Source of the DNA: Desulfocapsa sp050291935
Lineage (GTDB): Bacteria; Desulfobacterota; Desulfobulbia; Desulfobulbales; Desulfocapsaceae
Length of the DNA: 64,000 nucleotides
Assembly (NCBI GenBank): GCA_050291935.1
Contig: JBNKKR010000005.1
Location: 1-64,000, forward strand
Reading direction: 5' to 3'
Position 1 is the stretch's first letter; every line of letters starts with the position of its first letter. Below, piece after piece: positions 53,790-62,636 of the stretch. Both the position numbers and the translations under genes were made by a program. Under the pieces are notes generated by a model. The model ran no database searches, had not been told where the DNA came from, and was given only the letters and a program-made list of their open reading frames with translations.

Positions 53790-55898
53790 ATGCCGCCGAT
53801 TGATATCTTTCGTAAGAGCCATCAGATACCTAAGGGGCTGCTGCTCCTTATCATTTTTTCAATTTTCCTTCTCTATTTTGTATTCGGTTCTGCCTGGTAT
53901 GAGCCATCTCAGTTGATCATTGAAGGCCAGTCCGAGAGTGATTCTCCATTGATTGTAGTACGCTGGAACAGTGGTGCTGGTTATAATGATTATGAAAAAC
54001 GTGTCTTTAAACCCAAAAAATATTCTCAAATTGGAAAAAGTGAGACCACCCTTATCTTAGGTTCAGTAGTAAAAGAAAATACCGATTCGCTAAGCGGAGA
54101 TGTGGTGTGTTCAGACGTGATTGTTGACGGGAAACATATTGATACTCGTTTACTGACCACACAATTGCGTTTTTCAGATGAAGGGTTGGTTTTCTCCCCC
54201 GGTGATTTTCTTACGCTACCCATCAAAGCTACAAGCCAGATTAGTCTAAGGTTCAAAACAACTAATCGTTCGGGTACGGTGTCCATAACAGTTAATGGGA
54301 TTGAGACTCAATATGATCTCTATATGCCTAATGTAGAGGCAAAATCACGACAATTTGATTACTGGTTGTTGGGCTCGGATGGTACTTTCCGGGTGGAGAT
54401 GGACATGCCAAGGTATTCCATTGATGAGTTAACAATAGGGACACAAAGCAAGGACGGTTCGATTGCGAAATTGAACTCTGCTGTAATCCAGGGGAAAGGC
54501 CACCTGATAAATTTATTGGAAGGCGCTCCCTCCGCTTCTCAAACAATGCATTTTGCCAATGTGTTGGAAAGTATGCGTTCTTATTTCTCTCCACTCCAGT
54601 TCACGCAACAAATTGTCTTTGCATTGATAACGACCTGGCTCCTTTCTGCACTATTTTCTTTGTATAAAAAAATAGGAAGCATTCGAGCATGTTTTGGAGA
54701 AGAGAGACGACAGGTGTTTTGGGTGATGATGGTGTGCAGCCTTTTTTTCTTTGGCTTATGGCTTGCCGCGTTCTGGCCCGGGGTCATGTCAATTGACTCG
54801 CTTAAAATCTGGCGTGCAGCTATGTTGCCCAATGTATATCTGAATGATCACCCTGTATTGAACGTGTTTTTATATAAATATATCTATCAGTTGTTTGGAT
54901 CTCCTGCGGCGATTGCTGTCGTTCAGATCATTTTGATGGCTTTGTTGGTGTCGTGGTTTTTTTTCTGGCTTTACCGACAAGGTGTATCAATGATGATCTT
55001 ATTGCCTTGTTTTTTATTTATTCTTAGTGCTGTTCCCGTGGGTTGTTATAACATAATGTTATGGAAGGATGTGCCGTTTGCCCTCTTGGTGGTGTTCTGG
55101 GCCTGTGTACTTGTGCGATTGTACCGGGAGAGAAGGCTAAGAACTTTACGCTGGACGAAACAGAAGGTTGTTGTTTTGCTTCTTTTGGCATTTGCCCTTG
55201 GGTTAATCCGTCATAATGGTGTTATATATTTGGTATTATTGCCAATACTCTTTCTAGTTTTGCGTTTGGTTCCTTTGAGAAATGCAATGATTATGTTACT
55301 ATTCTTGGTCGCTATTGGTGCATTAGGGATAACAGCGTTGAAATATACAAATAAAATGCAAGCGTTGGTTTTTGTGAGCCAACAAGTGCAGAATTATGCC
55401 AAAGGAATACATATCGACAGTATCAGCAAAGATACAAAACGTGTCACGGAAGATTATCTGAAAATATTAGATTATGATAAGACTCTTCAGCAATGGGATA
55501 AATTTCATTACTATTTAAAGGACCGGTATGCCTATTGGTTTCTTTTACACTCGGGTTGGTGGGATGTGTACCCTTACAAAAAAGAAATTGTGAAGTTTCC
55601 TTTGCTTAGGCAAAAGTTCAAAATGGTTTACATGAAAAGTTATCAAAAACCATGGGGCCTGTTTTCCTGGAATCCTGTATGGTTACTTGCTTTATTGCCA
55701 GTTTTAACACTATTGTTTTGGTGGTTTCCGCATACCTCTATCCTTGGACTGGTTTTACTGGGGGGAGCATTACCGCTAGTGTACTTAAGGATTTTTAATT
55801 GGCGTTACTACTATTTTTTGTATATGGGGTTGCTTTTTATTGTACCTCTTATGGGACTTGATTTTACTCACAGAAGAGTGTCGCAGGTGGTTGAATAA
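53790..55898 (+). CDS. GT-C-like polytopic membrane protein (DUF6020-like)
   Basis: A 702-residue protein. One TM near residue 20 is followed by an extracytoplasmic beta-rich domain (~40-250) and about eleven TM segments (~270-690). The first loop after TM2 holds FWPGVMSIDSLKIWRAAM and LNDHPVLNVFLYKYI, the arrangement of GT-C glycosyltransferases with an acidic residue in the first periplasmic loop. Such enzymes use polyprenyl-phosphate sugars as donors. It sits between the nucleoside hydrolase and GT2 genes, 1 nt before the latter. Confidence 0.75.
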   Translation: MPPIDIFRKSHQIPKGLLLLIIFSIFLLYFVFGSAWYEPSQLIIEGQSESDSPLIVVRWNSGAGYNDYEKRVFKPKKYSQIGKSETTLILGSVVKENTDSLSGDVVCSDVIVDGKHIDTRLLTTQLRFSDEGLVFSPGDFLTLPIKATSQISLRFKTTNRSGTVSITVNGIETQYDLYMPNVEAKSRQFDYWLLGSDGTFRVEMDMPRYSIDELTIGTQSKDGSIAKLNSAVIQGKGHLINLLEGAPSASQTMHFANVLESMRSYFSPLQFTQQIVFALITTWLLSALFSLYKKIGSIRACFGEERRQVFWVMMVCSLFFFGLWLAAFWPGVMSIDSLKIWRAAMLPNVYLNDHPVLNVFLYKYIYQLFGSPAAIAVVQIILMALLVSWFFFWLYRQGVSMMILLPCFLFILSAVPVGCYNIMLWKDVPFALLVVFWACVLVRLYRERRLRTLRWTKQKVVVLLLLAFALGLIRHNGVIYLVLLPILFLVLRLVPLRNAMIMLLFLVAIGALGITALKYTNKMQALVFVSQQVQNYAKGIHIDSISKDTKRVTEDYLKILDYDKTLQQWDKFHYYLKDRYAYWFLLHSGWWDVYPYKKEIVKFPLLRQKFKMVYMKSYQKPWGLFSWNPVWLLALLPVLTLLFWWFPHTSILGLVLLGGALPLVYLRIFNWRYYYFLYMGLLFIVPLMGLDFTHRRVSQVVE

Positions 55899-55899
55899 G

Positions 55900-56700
55900 A
55901 TGCTCTTTTCTATAATTACACCCAATTTTAATGGAGCTGACTTTCTTGAGAAGAGTCTGCAAAGTATAACCAGCCAGCGTGAAAATGATATTGATCTTGA
56001 ATTGATTGTGGTTGATGGAATCAGTACTGATGCTTCCCATGATATTTTACGGAGATACAGTTCAAATATAAGCAATTTAATTATTGAAAAAGACACTGGG
56101 CCAGCCAATGCTATTAATAAGGGGCTGGCTGCTGCTTCTGGTGATGTACTTGCTTGGCTAAATGCTGATGATTTTTATTATCCAAATAGTCTTCAGCGCG
56201 TGAAATCTGCAATTGAAAACGTTCCCGATAACGCAATCTATTTTGGAGGTTGTTCGATTGTCGATACAGATGGCCGTGAATCACGAAGTGGTATTACAAC
56301 TATCAAGCAGTTATTTTTTCCACTATCTTCCAGATTTACTTTTCAATGTATAAATTACCTCTCTCAACCAGCACTTTTTTTTACTCGCCAAGCCTATCAA
56401 CAAGCCGGGCCGTTACGTGAGGATATGGTTGCTGCATGGGATTATGAGTTTTTTCTTCGATTATGGCACGCAGGTGGGGCAAAGTGCATTACAGGGGAAC
56501 CTTTATCCGCTTTTCGTTGGCATGAACAATCCATAAGTGGGCAAAATTTTGCTCTCCAGTTTAAAGAAGAATTTGAAGCAGCCCGCTTAGATGCCGGGTA
56601 TTTCAGCCCTCAATCGTTTCTTCACTATTTTGTGCGTTGGGGAATTGTTGGGATCTATTCGCTGATGGCCATTTCCAGAAAGAGAAAAAAGCTTGGATAA
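55900..56700 (+). CDS. Family 2 glycosyltransferase
   Basis: A 266-residue soluble GT-A enzyme. FSIITPNFNGADFLEKSLQSI opens it, then LELIVVDGISTDAS, the LAWLNADDFYYP metal-binding DxD region and AAWDYEFFLRLWHAGG. It resembles the WcaA/PGL-type GT2 enzymes that add hexoses in O-antigen or capsule synthesis. ATG 55900 has AGGTGG upstream and lies 1 nt after the GT-C stop; the frame is open to 55840 but would overlap that gene. Confidence 0.9.
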   Translation: MLFSIITPNFNGADFLEKSLQSITSQRENDIDLELIVVDGISTDASHDILRRYSSNISNLIIEKDTGPANAINKGLAAASGDVLAWLNADDFYYPNSLQRVKSAIENVPDNAIYFGGCSIVDTDGRESRSGITTIKQLFFPLSSRFTFQCINYLSQPALFFTRQAYQQAGPLREDMVAAWDYEFFLRLWHAGGAKCITGEPLSAFRWHEQSISGQNFALQFKEEFEAARLDAGYFSPQSFLHYFVRWGIVGIYSLMAISRKRKKLG

Positions 56701-56710
56701 GCCACTTTTT

Positions 56711-56758
56711 CCTAGGTAGTGCCTGTCCAAAATGACCTGTTTCTGGACAGAAACTAGG
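56711..56758. repeat. Nested inverted repeats between GT2 and flippase genes
   Basis: CCTAG (56711-56715) and CTAGG (56754-56758) enclose CTGTCCA (56723-56729) and TGGACAG (56744-56750), all perfectly inverted. The 117 bp spacer holding them is the largest gap in the first part of the operon. It could be a processing or attenuation hairpin, or the fused ends of a lost mobile element. No transposase fragment is visible. Confidence 0.5.
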
Positions 56759-56817
56759 CAATTTCGAGTTTCAAGACAGATGATAGTAAGCACTGAAAAG
56801 CGTTTTTGTAGCTACAG

Positions 56818-58266
56818 ATGAAATCTAAAAAAATTGTAAAGAATAGTGCAATTTTATTTGTGACCAGAGCTGGCGAAGGAGCCATACAGTTGGCGACTCT
56901 TGCAATAGTTGCTCGTTACCTGGGGGCAGAACTATTTGGCGAATACGCCTTTGTTGTAACGGTGAGCTTCTTTTTCTCGGTCATTATTTCATTTGGCACA
57001 GGAAATATTCTTATCCGGGAAATTTCGAAAGATCATTCCAAAACCAGTGAGCATGCAACTGTAGTACTCCTTATTCGCCTGCTCTTATCCACCCTTCTTT
57101 TGGCAATCGTTGTCCCTCTAACTTCCCTGTTCTCTTTTTCAGAGTTTATTATTAGTGGCATCTATATCATGCTGCTGGCCCATTTTTCCCTGGCACTCGG
57201 AAAAACTTTCGAGGAAGTTTATATGGCTCACGAAAGGATGGGATTTATTTTGATCGTTTCGTTTTTATCCAGGCTTGTTGGGTTCTCTGTTATTTTGCTG
57301 GCATATTTAACAAAGGCGGATATACTTTTTGTCTTTTATGGAACTTTAATTGCGAACACCTTACGGGTAATTGTTGCATATTTTATCTGTAAAAAATTTT
57401 TCGTTTTTCGTTTTAAAGGGGGTACACGTAGCAGTTTTAACTTTTATATTAATAAATCCAAATCGCTATTTGGAGCCACTCTTTTACGTCAATTCAATAT
57501 AAGAGTGGATGTCTTTTTACTGCAAACCCTAGCAACAAATACCCAGCTTGCTCTATACCACGCTCCCCATCGGATTTTCATGAATATGCAAGCGATTCCT
57601 TTCTCAATAACTTCAGCGCTATTTCCCCGTTTTTCTCAAACAGCCAAAGACTCGATGGAAAGACTGGCGGATGATTTTGAAAAAATATTTAAAATTTATT
57701 TTGGTGGCTGTACTATTTCTTGTCTGATCGGCTACATTTGGGCTGATGAGGTTATCTTATTGCTCTTCTCAGATAATTATTCCGGAGCAATTATCTGTTT
57801 TAAAATTCTTGTATGGGTCTTTCTTACCGGCTCGATAAATGCGCTGTTGGAGACAATGCTCATTGTAGTTGATAAGCAAAGGGAGATTATGTTCGCAAGT
57901 TTTCTTGGGCTGGTAATAAATATAATCCTGGATATAGTTCTTATCCCAAAATACCACGCAGTAGGGGCATCGTATGCAACCATGGCATCATATCTATTTG
58001 TTATGTTGTTGATGCTTTTTTATCTGACTGCAATCCTGCATAAAAGATCAATTTTCGCCATTGTTGTAAAAATTTGTTTGGTGGCCTTTTGTGCCATATT
58101 CTTTGCGGTATATTTTTCTGCTGCAAATAAGTTTTTATGTACTTCTATTTTGGTAATAATTTTTGTGATATTGTCTCATGTGCTTAATATAGTAACAAAA
58201 AATGAAATTTTATTTTTTATAAATTTAGTAAAAAGACGACGCCCTCATCTTCCACCCAAAAAGTAG
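56818..58266 (+). CDS. Wzx-type polysaccharide flippase (MOP family)
   Basis: A 482-residue membrane protein with about 12-14 TM segments. The opening KNSAILFVTRAGEGAIQLATLAIVARYLGAELFGEYAFV is the standard MOP/Wzx start, and FGAGNI/FGTGNILIREIS and FNIRVDVFLLQ fall at the expected places. It moves lipid-linked oligosaccharides across the inner membrane. No Wzy polymerase or Wzz is visible, though the GT-C protein or genes beyond the window might fill such roles. Confidence 0.92.
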   Translation: MKSKKIVKNSAILFVTRAGEGAIQLATLAIVARYLGAELFGEYAFVVTVSFFFSVIISFGTGNILIREISKDHSKTSEHATVVLLIRLLLSTLLLAIVVPLTSLFSFSEFIISGIYIMLLAHFSLALGKTFEEVYMAHERMGFILIVSFLSRLVGFSVILLAYLTKADILFVFYGTLIANTLRVIVAYFICKKFFVFRFKGGTRSSFNFYINKSKSLFGATLLRQFNIRVDVFLLQTLATNTQLALYHAPHRIFMNMQAIPFSITSALFPRFSQTAKDSMERLADDFEKIFKIYFGGCTISCLIGYIWADEVILLLFSDNYSGAIICFKILVWVFLTGSINALLETMLIVVDKQREIMFASFLGLVINIILDIVLIPKYHAVGASYATMASYLFVMLLMLFYLTAILHKRSIFAIVVKICLVAFCAIFFAVYFSAANKFLCTSILVIIFVILSHVLNIVTKNEILFFINLVKRRRPHLPPKK

Positions 58267-58287
58267 CTACAAGTGCATTTACGATAC

Positions 58288-59217
58288 ATGAAATCTCTAA
58301 TAAAAGATTTTTTCAGATTCCTGTTCTGGTACCCATTGCGATTGTCTCTGAAATTTGTACCCAGGGTGTTGTATCTCAAGGTCGTCCGGTGGGCATCGAT
58401 ACTCCTCAGCCATTTTTCAAAGGGCAAGATGGAGATGATGGCTGATATCTACTGTAAAATCGTTAAGGATAAGCCGGATGGGGATTCAATAAAATATATG
58501 CTCAGAAAGGCCTTTGCGGCCAGTCATGTTGACTATGCAGAGGTGCTTTATTACCCCTACCTTAACAAGGCTAATATTGGTGAAATAGTCCATATTGAGG
58601 GGCGCCACCATCTTGATGATGCCCTGGCCAGAAAACAAAGTGTCATCATTACCTTTTTTCATTTCGGTTCCCAGAAACTCATCATGCCAGCCTTAGGCTA
58701 TGGTGGTTATCCTATCAATCAACTGGCTGCTCCGCCAACGATCTGGAAGGAACTTGACGGCCCAAACCGGAAAAGCAAAATGTATTTGCACAGCCTGGAT
58801 CTGGAAAAAGATTGTGAAAAGAACTTTCCTGTTACTTTTCACTATACAGGTAACAGTATAAGACCGTTAATAAAATGTCTACAAAACGGAGAAATTCTTC
58901 TCTATGCCCTTGATGGTGGTTATGGCGGTAAGAAAAATATTAAAACCAGATTTGGCAAGTTAGATTTTGATATTTCTGATACCCCGTTTCGACTGGCCAG
59001 AGCAACTGGAGCGATAATTTTACCCGCTTTTCATGTAAGGGGATTAGACTTTAATCACACATTACATATCCATAAACCAATCGTAATTGATCAAGATCAG
59101 AAAGATTTTACCGAGCCAGCACAGTTTCTAATGAATGGATTGTATGACTATTTTGTCAAACATCCTTGTCATTACCTGGGCCAGTTGTGGCTTTTTAAAG
59201 TTATGGGCAGAATATAG
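58288..59217 (+). CDS. LpxL-like lysophospholipid/lipid acyltransferase, copy 1
   Basis: About 309 residues (ATG 58288; a GTG at 58273 is in frame, neither has a clear ribosome site). An amphipathic N-terminus is followed by the LPLAT fold: QSVIITFFHFGSQKLI with the conserved His near 125, YALDGGYGG (like the LpxL GxxD-G block), TRFG, and TPFRLARATGAIILPAF. The LpxL family normally has HX4(D/E); here the sixth position is Lys. The protein may still bind acyl donors, but classical catalysis is in doubt. It forms a group with two paralogs downstream. Confidence 0.82.
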   Translation: MKSLIKDFFRFLFWYPLRLSLKFVPRVLYLKVVRWASILLSHFSKGKMEMMADIYCKIVKDKPDGDSIKYMLRKAFAASHVDYAEVLYYPYLNKANIGEIVHIEGRHHLDDALARKQSVIITFFHFGSQKLIMPALGYGGYPINQLAAPPTIWKELDGPNRKSKMYLHSLDLEKDCEKNFPVTFHYTGNSIRPLIKCLQNGEILLYALDGGYGGKKNIKTRFGKLDFDISDTPFRLARATGAIILPAFHVRGLDFNHTLHIHKPIVIDQDQKDFTEPAQFLMNGLYDYFVKHPCHYLGQLWLFKVMGRI

Positions 59218-59254
59218 AGTAGGCATATACTATGAACATTTTCCGGTTTTAGTA

Positions 59255-60625
59255 ATGAAAATACTTCTTTCTCAATCTCCATTGGGACCCAAAGAAAGCG
59301 TTGTGTTCCCTCAAGGAATCTGTTGTGTTGCAACCAGCGTGAAGGCCAAACATGACCTCAAAGTATTTGACCCGAATATTGAGGTTGGGTATCAAAATAA
59401 GCTAAGGGAGCTGATCGCATCATTTCAGCCGGATGTTATTGGCGTTTCTCTTAGAAATATTGATACCACAAGAATAAATGACCCTAAGTTCTATTATCTT
59501 GTTTTCCTGGATTTTCTTGTTGAACTCAAAACCATTGCTCCTGATGTCACAATAATTGCCGGTGGAGCTGGGTTTTCAATTTTCCCGGAACGCTTAATGG
59601 AACTCTGTAAAGAGATTGATTTCGGCGTTCACTTGGAGGCCGAGGAGAGTTTCCCCGAGTTGCTTGAGAACCTAAATGATCCTGCCGGGGTGAAAGGCGT
59701 CTTTATCCGAGATAACGAGGGGGTTATTTATACCGGAGACAGAAACCATGTCGATGTGGCGGCTTTGCCAATTGTTGATCGATCTTTCATAGATATCAAC
59801 AAATACAGACTAAAACCCTTTGATATTGGTATTGAAACCAAACGGGGTTGTATGCTGAACTGCGCTTACTGTTGCTATCCTCACCTTAATGGTAAAGGCG
59901 TCCGTTTAAGGACTCCAGGTCAGGTTGTTGATGAAATTGAAGAGCTTATCGAAAAATATACATTGAAAAATTTCACTTTCATTGACTCGGTTTTTGATGT
60001 TCCTAAAAATCACTGTGTGGCAATTGTTAACGAAATAATCAGTCGCAAGATTAAGATTGATTGGTCTGCATGGTTCAGTGGTCGAGAATTTGACGAGGAT
60101 CTATTCTTCCTCTTTGTTAAAGCTGGATGTAAGGATTTCTCATTTTCACCGGATGCCTATACAACAAAGGCACTTAAGGGCCTCAATAAGTATATCAGAC
60201 ATAAGGACATTATCAGGATATACAATATTTTTAAAAAACATGCGGTGGAAACTGATACCAAAGTGTCATTTAATTTTTTTATTAATTCCCCAGAGATTGG
60301 TCTTGTGGACTTTTTTAGAACGCTGTTTTTTTGTGTTAAGGCAAAGATAGTGCTGGGTGACAGGCTTAGCGGTATTGGCACAGACTATATCAGGATTATG
60401 CCCTTTACTTTGTTGTACAATACAGCACTTAAGAAAAAACGTATTACACCTGAAACAAATTTATTGCCTGATACTATAGATGATTATAAAGGAATTTTTT
60501 ATCACGAGCCTGGATCAATGGTTGTTGACGGTATCTTTATGAGTTTTCAGAAAATAAAGTCGGTGATAAAGAAAATTCTTGGGATAGATAAATTTGTAGA
60601 TGATGGTGAACCCCATGATAGCTAA
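59255..60625 (+). CDS. B12-binding-domain radical SAM enzyme (second copy)
   Basis: About 456 residues from ATG 59255; upstream codons overlap copy 1 of the acyltransferases and are unlikely to be used. A cobalamin-binding-like domain (~1-160) includes FQPDVIGVSLRNID and VTIIAGGAGFSIFPERLM. The radical SAM motif is RGCMLNCAYC (CxxxCxxC) near 200. It is only distantly like the first copy at 48852-50327. Its nesting between acyltransferase genes suggests that it modifies the lipid or the acyl chain. Its reaction cannot be deduced. Confidence 0.86.
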   Translation: MKILLSQSPLGPKESVVFPQGICCVATSVKAKHDLKVFDPNIEVGYQNKLRELIASFQPDVIGVSLRNIDTTRINDPKFYYLVFLDFLVELKTIAPDVTIIAGGAGFSIFPERLMELCKEIDFGVHLEAEESFPELLENLNDPAGVKGVFIRDNEGVIYTGDRNHVDVAALPIVDRSFIDINKYRLKPFDIGIETKRGCMLNCAYCCYPHLNGKGVRLRTPGQVVDEIEELIEKYTLKNFTFIDSVFDVPKNHCVAIVNEIISRKIKIDWSAWFSGREFDEDLFFLFVKAGCKDFSFSPDAYTTKALKGLNKYIRHKDIIRIYNIFKKHAVETDTKVSFNFFINSPEIGLVDFFRTLFFCVKAKIVLGDRLSGIGTDYIRIMPFTLLYNTALKKKRITPETNLLPDTIDDYKGIFYHEPGSMVVDGIFMSFQKIKSVIKKILGIDKFVDDGEPHDS

Positions 60626-61631
60626 TGTAAAACACTTTTTAAATGCAATTTTCTGGATCGTGTTGAGTGGAATTCTCCCGAAAAAAAGATCTGTATTGCT
60701 TTTTACAGGACGCACCGTTGGTTTATTTTTTTATATGTTTTGCAGAAGGCGTGTTGCAATTATAAAAAGTGAATTTAAAAAAATATTTCCTGATAAGGGC
60801 GATTGCGAGATAAGAAAAATTGCCAGAGATTCAACCATTGATTATTGCATTAACGAAATAGAACAGGTGTGTTTTCAATATTTATCAACTGACAATATTG
60901 ATGATTTTATTGAAATACAAGGGAAAGAAGTTTTGGATCAGGCTCTAGAAGCAAGATGCGGAGTAGTTGCTGTAGAACCTCATTTTGGTGCGTATATGAT
61001 GAATATGCCCGCTCTTGGTTACAATAACTACAAGGTCAGCCAAGTGGCAGCAAGGGGAAATCCCCCTCCTGAAATGATAAAGAAAATCCCAGGGTTGGAA
61101 CGCAAAGGCCTCAAGAAGGCTGTCCACCATCATCGATTGAACAAATTCGAAAACCTCCTTCCCGTTGAGTTCATCGATATTGTTTATAACTCGTCTCTTA
61201 GAAAGGTGTTTGACAAACTAAAAGCCAATGAAATTATAGCAATAACGGGGACGGGGAGGGGTGGCACAAAATTTAACCGGGTTAAACTTTGTGGGCGTGA
61301 AGCGTTATTGTCCACCGGTCCCTTCAATATTGCCAAACGGACTGGTGCTGCCCTTGTTCCCATGTTTGTTGTCCGGGGCAGCGACAGTAAAAATCGCCTT
61401 GTTGTGGAGAATCAAATCCAAATTGATCTTGATGGAGATGAAGAATCACTTGGGCTTGCCGTGCAGGAGTTTGCTGACTCACTTACCAAATATATTGGTG
61501 AATATCCTCACCATTTTGGAATGCGATTGTGGCGGATGAAGGTTCAGGCACACTATGACGACCATCCCTTTTTTACAGACTATACTACTCCTGTATCAGC
61601 ATCACCAGTTTTGAAGAACAAGAGAATATGA
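60615..61631 (+). CDS. LpxL-like lipid acyltransferase, copy 2
   Basis: About 338 residues (ATG 60615 with GGTGAA upstream; in-frame ATGs at 60600 and 60603 are also possible). It overlaps the radical SAM stop. An N-terminal TM anchor (~8-40) precedes the LPLAT domain: CGVVAVEPHFGAYMMNMPALGY with His123, then TGTGRGG, LLSTGPFNIAKRTGAALVPMF. The HX4(D/E) acid is replaced by Met. It shares the PALGY motif with copy 1, showing common descent. The stop overlaps copy 3 by ATGA. Confidence 0.82.
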   Translation: MIANVKHFLNAIFWIVLSGILPKKRSVLLFTGRTVGLFFYMFCRRRVAIIKSEFKKIFPDKGDCEIRKIARDSTIDYCINEIEQVCFQYLSTDNIDDFIEIQGKEVLDQALEARCGVVAVEPHFGAYMMNMPALGYNNYKVSQVAARGNPPPEMIKKIPGLERKGLKKAVHHHRLNKFENLLPVEFIDIVYNSSLRKVFDKLKANEIIAITGTGRGGTKFNRVKLCGREALLSTGPFNIAKRTGAALVPMFVVRGSDSKNRLVVENQIQIDLDGDEESLGLAVQEFADSLTKYIGEYPHHFGMRLWRMKVQAHYDDHPFFTDYTTPVSASPVLKNKRI

Positions 61632-62560
61632 AGGTACAGGAACATCCCCTACGCGATATTGCCAGGGTACTGGTATATTATTCTGTTCCTTTGATTATCA
61701 GACTTTTACCGGCAGGAAAGGAGTTTAGTCTTTATCGCTTAATGGGGAGGGTTTATAAACTGATTGCCAGGAGAAAAGTAAAGAAACTGCGGGACAATTT
61801 TTTAGAAGTTTTGTCGTTTGAGAGTGAAAAACAGGTTGATTCTGAAATTCAGAACTATATCGAAAATCATTTTGTTGATCGACTGCAACTTTTTTCTTTC
61901 CCCCGTCTGAATAGAAAAAATATTCACAACTATATCCATGTGGATAATATGGAAATGTTGGCCAGGATGCTGGAAAAGGGACGTGGCTGCGTTATTATTC
62001 ATGGCCATTTTGGTCCTGCCCAGCTATTTATTGCAGCAATTGCTCTGGCTGGCTATCCAATTACTCAGCTTGGCTACATATCCAGAGAAGGATACAGCTA
62101 CATTGGTGAAAAAGTTGCTCTACGTAAACGTTTTGATCTTGAAGAGCAGATTCCTGGGGAAATTTTCTATACGGATCAGTTTTTGCGGCCAATATTTAAT
62201 AAACTGAGAAATAATGAAGTTATTTCAAATGCGGGTGACGGGAGCCTGTTTGTGGATCATCTCGGAAAACTCGTTTCCATAAATTTTCTCGGTAAAACAA
62301 GACCTTTTCCCGTTGGGGCAGTCTCCATGGCACAGTATAATAAGTCTGTATTGCTGCCCTTTTTTATCAACAAGGTACCGGGTGGTAATTATTCTGGTTC
62401 ATTTGGACAAGAAATAGAAATCGAACCAGGGCCCCAAGGGACGCAAAAAGCGGTACAGGAGTTTGCTAACCTGCTGGCCATGGAAGTACGAAAGTCTCCA
62501 GGATTATGGCATTTCTGGGATGAGTTCTCGGAGGCAGATCATAAAGCAGCTTTGAATTGA
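61628..62560 (+). CDS. LpxL-like lipid acyltransferase, copy 3
   Basis: A 310-residue protein with an N-terminal membrane segment (~10-30) and an LPLAT domain: GCVIIHGHFGPAQLFIAAIALAGYPITQLGY with His127, then NAGDGSLF and TRPFPVGAVSMAQYNKSVLLPFF. The expected acid of HX4(D/E) is Gln. It is translationally coupled to copy 2. The substrates of the three copies are unknown, but the most likely acceptor is the lipid-linked glycan of this locus. Confidence 0.82.
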   Translation: MKVQEHPLRDIARVLVYYSVPLIIRLLPAGKEFSLYRLMGRVYKLIARRKVKKLRDNFLEVLSFESEKQVDSEIQNYIENHFVDRLQLFSFPRLNRKNIHNYIHVDNMEMLARMLEKGRGCVIIHGHFGPAQLFIAAIALAGYPITQLGYISREGYSYIGEKVALRKRFDLEEQIPGEIFYTDQFLRPIFNKLRNNEVISNAGDGSLFVDHLGKLVSINFLGKTRPFPVGAVSMAQYNKSVLLPFFINKVPGGNYSGSFGQEIEIEPGPQGTQKAVQEFANLLAMEVRKSPGLWHFWDEFSEADHKAALN

Positions 62561-62636
62561 AGGCATCAATAGAATCTGGAATTGTAGCGAAAATTGCTAC
62601 TCCACATCAGTTGTTTGTTCCACTGGGATCTTTATT

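Noticed and set aside
59135..59254. Upstream extension of the second radical SAM frame
   Set aside because: It overlaps the acyltransferase gene and reads as out-of-frame coding sequence; ATG 59255 begins the family-like MKILLSQSP.
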